Shown here one piece after another: positions 60,101 to 64,000 of a stretch of 64,000 bases of DNA. The DNA comes from Axinella damicornis. Lineage: Eukaryota > Porifera > Demospongiae > Axinellida > Axinellidae. The stretch is taken from contig OZ007507.1 in NCBI GenBank assembly GCA_963931865.1, positions 12,872,932 to 12,936,931 on the forward strand. The letters are read 5' to 3'. The translations under genes and the position numbers were made by a program. The notes below the pieces were generated by a model. That model did not search any database. It saw nothing but the letters and a program-made list of their open reading frames with translations, and was not told the DNA's origin. Numbering within the stretch: the first letter of the stretch is position 1; each line of letters begins with the position of its first letter.

Positions 60101-61407
60101 AACCACACAAGGACCCTGATGACTATACCTCCAGTTTGCGTGCAATCCTTGTGGCGCTTGGAATAGTTTACTACATGAGACTCAATAGAACATATCGTTC
60201 TAGATATCAGCATGATCTTTCTCTCGGGCACGAGTTTGCAGCATTGCAGTTCTCTGATGTTTTTGAAAGGGAACTGGAGTGGTACTCTCAGCAAATAGAA
60301 CTTCCTACAGGAATTGCAAAGACACAAGCCCTCAAAGAGAATCTTTTTGCGGTAGTCGTATGCACCATGACACAGACACCATTGATAATTGTTGGTTCTC
60401 CAGGTTCATCAAAAACACTTTCATTCAACATAGCAGTGTCCAACCTCAAAGGCCCAGAGTCAAAGAAGCCTGTTTTTCGTAACACTGATGTCTTCTGCTC
60501 CCTTGATCCACACTTCTATCAGTGTTCACGTCGCACAACTTCAAATGAGGTTCGCACTGTGTTTTCTCGGGCCATTACCAGGCAGAAGAACAATGCACAA
60601 TTTTCACTTCCTATTAAATGCGTTGTCTTCATGGATGAAGCTGGTCTGCCCGAGCAGAGCCATGAGTCGTTAAAGATTCTTCACTATCACCTTGACAAAC
60701 CTGAAGTTTCATTTGTAGCCATTTCAAATACAGTCCTTGATGCAGCAAAGACAAACAGAGCCATCACTCTGTTCAGGGACCCTACAGAAATATCGAAAGA
60801 CTTAGAAGTTCTTGCTACTGAGTGCTTATTTGAATCACCTGGGTGTCCTCCACACAGTCTAAAGGACCATGTTGGCACAATTGTTGAACTACACTATGCT
60901 TACACTCATGCTGTGACTGAAACGAAACTGAGCAAGTTCTTTGGCCTCCGAGACTTCATTCACTTTGTTCATAATATTCGGCGTAAGTGTGTACAGAAAG
61001 ATACCAACCTCTCACTTCCTCAAGTCGGACAACTTGTCATGGAATCCCTGGAGAGAAATTTTAGTGGTTCACAGCAGTTTTCAGAGATATGTGAAGTGTT
61101 TTTGGAAAGGGTGAGCATTTTAGTTTATAATGTACCAATCTCATTGTCATAATAGTTCCTGAATGTCATCCTCTGGTAGATGGGTTTGTCCGCTGATGAT
61201 GTGAGAAGGCGTAATGCTGTGCAAGTTTTGAAAGATAGCCTTGATGATACACCTACCACTGAGGATGAGGTTCGATACAAAATCATCATTCATTCCAGCG
61301 AAGATGACTCCCTGGTGAGGGTGCTTTTCCAGCACAAGTTACTGGAGAGGCAGAATACGCGAATTTACATGTGCAGTGATTTTCCTGGAGACACCGAACT
61401 GCAAAAG
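27385..61407 (+). CDS. RNF213: Gene B: RNF213/mysterin-like giant AAA+ protein, 5' half (3' end outside window)
   Basis: Exons: 27385(start?)-27505, 27613-28023, 28144-28313, 28382-28530, 36039-36155, 37802-37944, 38055-38152, 38233-38396, 40024-40207, 40383-40592, 41929-42018, 44467-44564, 45036-45321, 45894-45953, 47079-47680, 48404-49556, 49687-50004, 50070-50186, 50545-50781, 50849-51274, 51344-51463, 51632-51737, 51796-51971, 52039-52197, 52450-52663, 52725-52866, 53224-53416, 55824-55930, 57776-58083, 58234-58535, 59133-59208, 59308-59423, 59488-59568, 59647-61110, 61180-61407. All 34 junctions agree in phase, giving 2982 codons without a stop. The order is PA-like domain, helical arm, then AAA2-, AAA3- and AAA4-like modules. 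The start is uncertain: ATG at 27385 is the first in-frame Met, but the frame is open upstream to a possible acceptor at 27343, so a further 5' exon may exist. Introns without recognisable content: 45954-47078, 47681-48403, 50187-50544, 58536-59132. Confidence 0.85.
29058..29105 (-). ncRNA. Hammerhead ribozyme motif in downstream arm of Penelope-like element
   Basis: On the minus strand: CCTGATGA, then stem II GACCGA...TCGGTC with loop CAAAAC, then GAAACGTC. These are the conserved core CTGANGA, GAAA and a GTC cleavage triplet with a minimal stem III, as described for Penelope-like elements, whose hammerheads are thought to act as dimers. Same strand as the RT frame. Confidence 0.75.
29251..30573 (-). 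CDS. Penelope-like reverse transcriptase with GIY-YIG endonuclease (N-terminally truncated)
   Basis: 440-residue frame. RT motifs: SFDVKSLFTNVPVPE, GAAMGSPLSPILANL, and the catalytic YVDDTFVLW; then LPFLDTEVVR and VVYRKPTHTDRY. C-terminal GIY-YIG: GVIYRVPCQDCPKVYIGETG, then TRLTEHKRH. It nicks DNA and primes reverse transcription at the target site. The first about 30 residues come from the inverted 3' arm, so they are the complement of the frame's own 3' end and not part of the ancestral protein. The usual N-terminal RT extension is missing. The copy is probably unable to move but recently inserted, since the frame is intact. Confidence 0.88.
   Translation of the reverse strand: MTKNWHNGGLLCMYCSGERVPDFANAKSRVLVSFDVKSLFTNVPVPEGLQVIREKLERDQSLPERTAMSVDSILTLLEKCLNTTYFTYEGEFYHQNEGAAMGSPLSPILANLFMESFEEEAINTALTKPMLWLRYVDDTFVLWKHGREKLMEFLTHINSRRPSISFTMETEEDKRLPFLDTEVVRNEDGTIRTVVYRKPTHTDRYIHFDSYHHPQVKTGIIRTMMQRGERVCSLPTDLQREKQHLEEVFVKKNGYPKRFVNRALNKQRRQTLDGTTTPDTPIRTITIPYVKGVSERIRRILGRANIRTAFSTVTTIRSLLVKTKPVTKEHDKKGVIYRVPCQDCPKVYIGETGRKLSTRLTEHKRHCRLMQPEKSAIAEHDIVEDHRIDFDGSEALLTEDRFWPRKIKEALLIRRHQNFNQDTGLGISEIWNPFTRTIHA
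30689..30736 (+). ncRNA. Hammerhead ribozyme motif in inverted upstream arm
   Basis: The same core in the opposite orientation (plus strand): CCTGATGA near 30692, GACCGA...TCGGTC, GAAACGTC. This orientation matches gene B, so it would be present in the intron-4 RNA of gene B. Confidence 0.75.
31467..32143. mobile_element. Mutator-like MITE with 9-bp target duplication (CCGGA family)
   Basis: 677 bp. Ends GGCCGTGGTGAAAACCC and its complement, each followed inward by a tandem array of GGACC units and CGGAAGTGAAATAG (left arm). Exact 9-bp direct repeats TCGGAGATC lie at 31458-31466 and 32144-32152. Non-coding. Confidence 0.88.
33535..33569. repeat. Minimal hairpin repeat (TAGCCTCGTTCCC family), copy 5
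   Basis: 35-bp palindrome consisting only of the two family ends, TAGCCTCGTTCCCAGGC and its near-complement, joined directly. It shows that the two ends are the conserved unit and that the interior can vary. Confidence 0.85.
34160..34200 (-). repeat. Degenerate Penelope-type hammerhead relic
   Basis: Minus strand GGAAGACCTACCCAGGTCGAAACGTTG-like sequence (written here in part: stem GACCT...AGGTC, then GAAACGTTG). The stem II and GAAAC part of a Penelope-type hammerhead are kept, but the CTGATGA core is changed to TTCAGGA. Probably a fragment of another Penelope-like family. Confidence 0.45.
34287..34405. repeat. Two adjacent perfect hairpins
   Basis: Hairpin 1 (34287-34336): arms GCACGACCCCATCGCTTTTTG and its complement (21 bases given as first and last only in the count; tiny CTCAA loop). 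Hairpin 2 (34340-34405): arms GCGGTTTCAAGCACC through TTTCAAGT, loop GAC. Stems of about 23 and 31 bp. A diverged stretch of the second arm recurs near 57505-57550. Confidence 0.85.
34742..35370. mobile_element. TTAA-flanked MITE, copy 2
   Basis: 629 bp bounded by TTAA, with inverted ends GGTTACGATGTAC and GTACATCGTAACC. Shares the GGTTACG start with the TTAA element at 19128-19707. Target site and ends point to piggyBac-like mobilisation. No transposase frame. Confidence 0.82.
35508..35533. repeat. Poly-C tract
   Basis: 26 consecutive C in gene B intron 4. Confidence 0.95.
36039..47680 (+). CDS. RNF213: Gene B exons 5-15: N-terminal helical arm
   Basis: Eleven exons in consistent phase, separated by introns of 80 bp to 2.4 kb. 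They encode a Leu/Lys/Glu-rich helical protein with no recognised catalytic motif, in the position of the long N-terminal stalk of RNF213. Exon 45036-45321 holds a perfect tandem duplication of ten codons (DTSAASPGEC twice, 45178-45237). Exon 41929-42018 is only 30 codons (FYPLYKEFYIWNNE). The long exon 47079-47680 begins DIVPWLQTSGVEKPALK. Confidence 0.7.
36192..36728. mobile_element. Foldback element with 21-bp ends and internal 25-bp repeats
   Basis: In gene B intron 5. Ends AAATCAAATCCCTATACTCC and its complement. The left arm has four tandem copies of a roughly 25-bp unit built on GTAAGCTAGCTTATTTTCCC; the right arm has inverted copies. Rich in GGGGA/TCCCC and GCTAGC palindromes. Confidence 0.8.
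37141..37166. repeat. Poly-C tract
   Basis: 26 consecutive C in gene B intron 5. Confidence 0.95.
37240..37743. repeat. Direct repeats flanking 390 bp in gene B intron 5
   Basis: Units 37240-37296 and 37686-37743 share CCGGGGTTGCAATGGCTACC and GAGTGCGGTTGCCCCTCG in the same orientation. The interior contains a stretch (CCCAAGCGTACAATTTTG) related to the CCCAAACGTATGATT repeats at 41285-41340. A diverged single unit occurs near 63055-63100. Confidence 0.7.
38397..40023 (+). other. Gene B intron 8, no gene seen
   Basis: 1.6 kb. Only a solitary right end of the TAGCCTCGTTCCC repeat (GGGCCTGGTAACGAGGCTA, 39635-39653) and short low-complexity stretches were recognised. Confidence 0.5.
40966..41079. 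repeat. Hairpin repeat (TAGCCTCGTTCCC family), copy 6
   Basis: In gene B intron 10. Starts TAGCCTTGTTCCCAGGCCG and ends CGGCCTGGGAACGAGGCTA, with an inner perfect arm AGTATTTCATCGCTTCCAG. Stem of about 50 bp. Downstream, three tandem copies of a 17-bp unit CCCAAACGTATGATTA lie at 41290-41340. Confidence 0.88.
42077..42125. repeat. G-rich tract
   Basis: More than 30 consecutive G with a few T interruptions on the sense strand, 60 bp after the donor at 42019. Capable of G-quadruplex formation in the transcript. A second G run lies at 42872-42897. Confidence 0.9.
43436..44117. mobile_element. Foldback-bearing repeat (TATGGAGATGTAGGGATAGC family), copy 1
   Basis: Starts near ATCATAGACTCGGTAGAGTC. 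The right third (43887-44117) is a palindrome with arms TATGGAGATGTAGGGATAGC and its complement. Related copies: 54511-55063 (opposite orientation), 56109-56290 (partial), and the left end twice at 62440-62535. Confidence 0.75.
45036..45321 (+). CDS. RNF213: Gene B exon 13 with perfect 10-codon tandem duplication
   Basis: Exon enters at AG|G TTT and leaves before GTTAGT. The 30-bp unit encoding DTSAASPGEC occurs twice with no base difference (45178-45207 and 45208-45237), so it is a very recent or homogenised in-frame expansion in a probable surface loop. Confidence 0.8.
45655..45820. repeat. Foldback repeat in gene B intron 13
   Basis: Arms GCATTATGGGGTTACGTAG...GCAATGTAGTAATGG and complements ...ACATTGC...GCACTAAAACCCCGTAATG, centred on CACCTTCGGCTCATGC. 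Preceded by a shorter palindrome TAATGCACACTTTAGTGTGCATTA at 45570-45593 (24 bp, partly given). Confidence 0.75.
48404..51463 (+). CDS. RNF213: Gene B exons 16-21: region preceding the first active AAA module
   Basis: Exons 48404-49556, 49687-50004, 50070-50186, 50545-50781, 50849-51274 and 51344-51463. The 1153-bp exon is the longest in this part and encodes a helical region beginning at MYGIGLPENLQKHMEQF, with repeated Leu/Glu heptad-like stretches. Later text includes SIIVDIYQGRLPQPYEFF, which is followed by a pattern resembling the start of an AAA module (inter-helix WCHxxT-like stretch replaced by FRCHEKSTLLQLK). Exons are separated by very short introns (65-360 bp). Confidence 0.7.
51632..53416 (+). 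CDS. RNF213: Gene B exons 22-27: AAA2-like module with intact Walker A
   Basis: The P-loop GIAGVGKS (residues about 1791-1798) is split by an intron: the fourth position Gly is shared across the exon ends 51737 and 51796. A hydrophobic strand with acidic ends (ALMETISWFFFDLLFLG) follows, then SFQLPGGLSLSIYIE. In vertebrate RNF213 the AAA2 site binds ATP, while AAA3 and AAA4 hydrolyse it; I infer the same order here. No clear DE Walker B was seen in this module. Exon 53224-53416 contains a CCPC cysteine pair (QVCCPCSDDDSD), which is isolated and not a zinc finger on its own. Confidence 0.75.
54025..54260. repeat. GCAGCAG-type minisatellite
   Basis: Six or so diverged units built around GAGCAGCAGTCGAAGCGGAC and CAATCGGG. 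Open frames on both strands over it (Ala/Ser-rich, Cys/Leu-rich) are artefacts. Confidence 0.75.
54511..55063. mobile_element. Foldback-bearing repeat (TATGGAGATGTAGGGATAGC family), copy 2, inverted
   Basis: Begins TATGGAGATGTAGGGATAGC, with the complementary arm at about 54715-54745, and ends AGAGTCTACCGACTCTATGAT. Orientation opposite to the copy at 43436-44117; same internal landmarks (TTGAA-TTCAAAGTTC, ACACTCGAAGATGAATAG). Confidence 0.75.
55824..59568 (+). CDS. RNF213: Gene B exons 28-33: AAA3-like ATPase module
   Basis: Walker A GETGVGKT lies at residues about 2183-2190 (exon 57776-58083). Walker B IFLDELNA lies at about 2392-2399 (exon 59488-59568), with Asp-Glu at 2395-2396. Sensor 1 follows in the next exon as AACNPHRG. 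This set (P-loop, DE, N) is complete and so probably hydrolytic. Spacing and wording match the first active AAA module of RNF213. The Walker A exon is followed by an inserted helical stretch (58234-58535) typical of the family's large inserts. Confidence 0.82.
55931..57775 (+). other. Gene B intron 28, repeats only
   Basis: 1.8 kb. Holds a partial foldback repeat (56109-56290) and the element at 56359-56935. Sequence after 56940 includes an open stretch of about 100 residues (56999-57307) that does not join the gene in phase and is not recognised. Confidence 0.6.
56359..56935. mobile_element. Foldback element AAGGGCGYATCGA
   Basis: 577 bp with ends AAGGGCGCATCGA and TCGATACGCCCTT. Subterminal inverted copies of ACGGCATAATCCAAAT and GAGGCATG(C/T)AACTC lie on both sides. 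No clear target duplication; non-coding. Confidence 0.7.
59647..61110 (+). CDS. RNF213: Gene B exon 34: AAA4-like ATPase module
   Basis: A single 488-codon exon. It contains sensor 1 of AAA3 (AACNPHRG) near its start, Walker A GSPGSSKT at residues 2668-2675, Walker B VVFMDEAG with Asp-Glu at 2748-2749, and a sensor-1 stretch FVAISNTVLDAAKTNRAI. The PGSSK loop and the SNxxLDxAKxNR motif are highly characteristic of RNF213 AAA4. The last 128 bp (60983-61110) align without gaps to the first 128 bp of the window. Confidence 0.88.
61180..61407 (+). CDS. RNF213: Gene B exon 35, last exon visible
   Basis: 76 codons from MGLSADDVRRRNAVQV to DFPGDTELQK, ending at a GTAAGA donor (61408). It is nearly identical to gene A exon 194-424 but one codon shorter at its 5' end. 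The next exon expected from gene A (starting with the codons for IDTIAG) was not found in the remaining 2.6 kb. Confidence 0.85.
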
Positions 61408-61813
61408 GTAAGAGGAAAGTTAATGCTAACAGTTCTCATGCAGGATTAACGTAGCTATATTTGTGAGTTACATATACTATGTTACAACGCACCTGTTCTG
61501 ATGAAATAACACATTTTCTAGACTGTTGTGGAAAAATTGAACCGAACACATCATTACTATTGAAAGACGACTGTGCAATCTATGACTCATGGGTTGATTT
61601 ATGTGGTTCTGTGGCTGTATCATCTTGACATTTGTAGTCCTATAGGTCATATTTATCCTAAACATTTGCATACAATATTGCAGTGGATGATTCTTGCTCA
61701 CTGCACTAATTTACTTACATTCCAAATCATTATAGCGTCAACCAGTGCAACTGTTCTATGTAATAAACCTGCATTGTATAGGATATGGCATTTGCGGGTG
61801 ACAGCATCACTCC

Positions 61814-61880
61814 TAGCCTCATTCCCAGGCCTCCATGCCCAGCTTTTGTCGAAAAAAGCTGGGGGAAGGCCTGGTAGATC
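61814..61880. repeat. Hairpin repeat (TAGCCTCGTTCCC family), copy 7, right end damaged
   Basis: Starts TAGCCTCATTCCCAGGCC with inner arms CCCAGCTTTTGTCG / AAAAAAGCTGGGGG, and ends AAGGCCTGGTAGATCTCG, so the terminal GAGGCTA is lost. Confidence 0.75.
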
Positions 61881-62686
61881 TCGTCACATGATACGTGCCA
61901 CGTTAGACATCACAACCAGAATAATTTACGTAAGGAGTGCGCCCGCCGTGCAAATACCGTGGTAGGAGACAGAGCCCACATCAGTCGTGAGTGTGAGAGT
62001 AGTGAGTTGCAATGAATTCCTGCAGCGAAAAATCCAGATGGTGTGTATTTTGAAGTTCGGATTTGTACCCATATAGGGTAAGGTAACAGGGGGATATCCC
62101 GACAGTAGGGGATTTCCGGACACGGCCCCAGGTTTTGCCCTCTAGGAGCAGTTTTTACTGTACAGCGTTGGAAAGTTTGAAGGTAGGGTATGCATGCGCA
62201 CTTGTCATCTTGTCGCGAAAACCATTGCATTGAAAAAAACTGTCGTGAAAGAACCAAACCAGGTACCATGCCTTCCTCCCATTTTTCTGAGAAAAGCTGA
62301 CCGTGGCGGCCTGGGAATGAGGCTAATCACTCCCTGTGCTCCCTGTACAAGTTGTTTGAAACCCTGGCTTACAATATTTTCAATGTAGAGCACAAACAGG
62401 TGTGTTGGTTTGGTTATCATAATTATAGCTATAGAGTTGGTAGACTCTATATGTAGGGATAGAGTGGACACAAACAGGTGTGTTGGTATTATAGCTATAG
62501 AGTTGGTAGACTCTATATGTAGGGATAGAGTGGACACGCAATATATTCTCAAAATCTCAAAAACAGCCAACGTATAGGCCTAAGCAATGTACCATTCATC
62601 TTCGAAGGTTTCCTGACCAAGACTCCAAGTGTCACAAAAAGTGTCGCCAAAGTACAGAAACAGAAAGTTGCCAAACAACCAAGGCC

Positions 62687-63010
62687 GGCCGTCTGTATTC
62701 AGTGGACTGGACTCGGGACTGGACTCGGGACTGGACCGTGGGACTGGACTCACAGAAAGTTGCGCTCGTCATTTCTGAGGCCAGAAAACAGGAAATTGCG
62801 GAACGGCACTATACAGCTGCCACCATAGATGATAGCTTACCGAGTACGCGAGGTGTAGCAACACAGCTGTCACCATGTAGACAGCCTGTCGTGGTCCTAC
62901 TATGCAAAACCAGCTTGACTTCGTTTCGGTGCGAATTCATCCATGATCTGATGACGACTTCGAGGAACACATGGCGGTCATTGCTAGCAAACTCTCGTAT
63001 ACCAAGTGGT
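62687..63010. mobile_element. Partial copy of foldback element GCCGTCTGTATTC
   Basis: Left end GGCCGTCTGTATTCAGTGG, the (GGACT)-type array, AGAAAGTTGCGCTCGTC and GGAAATTGCGGAACGGCAC match 23042-23330. The right arm is absent. Confidence 0.8.
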
Positions 63011-63842
63011 ACAACCAGTTTGAGGCTTCACTCTAGAATGTGAGTGTGCCGTACTGGTTGCAGTTAGCTACCAGGAGTGCAGTTGCCACTCAAATGTACC
63101 ATCTTGAGATTAATTCCATGGCCGTAATTGCTCTCCTGAAAGAAATCATATCAATAGGACAAAAGCAATATTAGCATTCAACTAATAAACAATGTAACAT
63201 GGTGTAAGTAAGCAAGTTGGGGATGATAGTTATCCCTTTGCAGATATCTTTTACTAGGTAGCTATATGTGTACAATGAAGAAGACACGTAGGAGGGGCCC
63301 TGTGAATATGCGGGGAACCCCCTCAGAGGTTATGAATGTGGAGGTAACTACTCAACTGCTCCTAATTGTGACATCACTGGAAATAACCCTCCACCTTCCA
63401 GGGGCGGATACAGGATTTGTGAAAGGGGGGGGGGCACTATATATTTCCCCGCTGCCGGAGGCAGTGCATAGATGTGTGTAGTGCTGATCAGTCCGCGCAA
63501 GGCGCGGAAAAATTTTTTCACCTTCATTTTTCACTTATCAGGATGGGCTCTCGTGGCACCTTCGTGCTTTGCACTGCAAGTTCCAGATGTACGAGGATTG
63601 CAGGTCCTGGGGCTGCCCGGCCGCCATGTGTGCTCAAATTTCGCTCACGAACGTAATACGTACGTACACAGGGGGGTATACTAGATCGTGGTCAACCTTT
63701 TGTGTAACCCTGTCATTGTGTGACGAAATAAATCGTGGTCTCGTTCCCAAGCCGTTTGGTTTCAGGCAACGCACGGTATTGCGACCTGAGGAGGCCAGGC
63801 CAGGAGTTGCAACGTAGCGGCAGCAAGCTAGTAAGGAGGAAA

Positions 63843-63932
63843 ATAAAGTGATGAATTTAAGAAGCAAGGGGGGGGGGCTGCCCCCCCCCCCCCCCCCCCC
63901 CCCCCCTTTGCTTCTTAAATTTATCACTTTAT
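63843..63932. repeat. Palindrome with facing poly-G and poly-C
   Basis: Arms AAAGTGATGAATTTAAGAAG and its near-complement flank a G9 run, CTG, and a C run of more than 25. Such a stem would be very stable, and the locus is prone to sequencing and assembly error. Confidence 0.85.
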
Positions 63933-64000
63933 GACCGCTTGGAAACAGTATTTTCTCACGATTTATGTACTTAACAGACAACATGGCTATTGTTTCAGCA

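Larger units (their letters stand above)
61408..64000. other. Gene B downstream stretch, repeats only
   Basis: Contains a hairpin repeat (61814-61880), a solitary right hairpin end (62298-62325), a tandem duplication of the TAGAGTTGGTAGACTCTATA end (62440-62535), a half copy of the GCCGTCTGTATTC element (62687-63010), a solitary transposon end starting CCAGGGGCGGATACAGG (63399), and a G/C palindrome at 63843-63932. No exon homologous to gene A exon 3 was seen, so it is either a long intron or a truncated gene. Confidence 0.65.

Noticed and set aside
1..64000. The window as one circularly permuted gene split by misassembly
   Set aside because: The overlapping exons differ by several bases and by one codon, and the following introns diverge, so they are distinct copies. 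Haplotype duplication is not excluded and is listed as a test.

Overview
This window is animal nuclear DNA, most likely from an early-branching invertebrate. A demosponge is my best guess: introns are often only 60-110 bp, the gene space is compact, and the spacers are crowded with small foldback elements. No rRNA, tRNA, CRISPR or bacterial gene organisation was recognised. The species call is inference.

Two giant, same-strand, intron-rich genes of the RNF213 (mysterin) AAA+ family dominate the window. Gene A (1-15866, +) enters already inside the gene and supplies its 3' half: about 34 exons, from the AAA core through a long helical C-terminal region, ending in an exon that encodes two SAM domains. 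Gene B (27385-61407, +) supplies a 5' half: 35 exons whose splice phases all agree and which join into an open frame of 2982 codons. It runs from a PA-like N-terminal domain, through a long helical arm, to three AAA modules with visible nucleotide-binding motifs. The last two exons of B (60983-61110 and 61180-61407) are near-identical to the first two of A (1-128 and 194-424), including the intron between them. A and B are therefore recent tandem paralogues seen from opposite ends; joined conceptually, one protein would be about 5400-5500 residues. No RING or RZ-type Cys/His cluster is visible where vertebrate RNF213 carries its ubiquitin-ligase fingers.

The 11.5 kb between the genes (15867-27384) and the large introns of B hold mobile DNA: a 5'-truncated Penelope-like retroelement with 305-bp inverted arms, each carrying a hammerhead ribozyme; Mutator-like elements with exact 9-bp target duplications and terminal arrays of short GGA-containing units; TTAA-flanked and TA-flanked MITEs; hairpin repeats ending in TAGCCTCGTTCCC; a THAP-domain remnant; minisatellites and poly-C/poly-G tracts. 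The final 2.6 kb (61408-64000) are repeats only; B's next exon is not seen.
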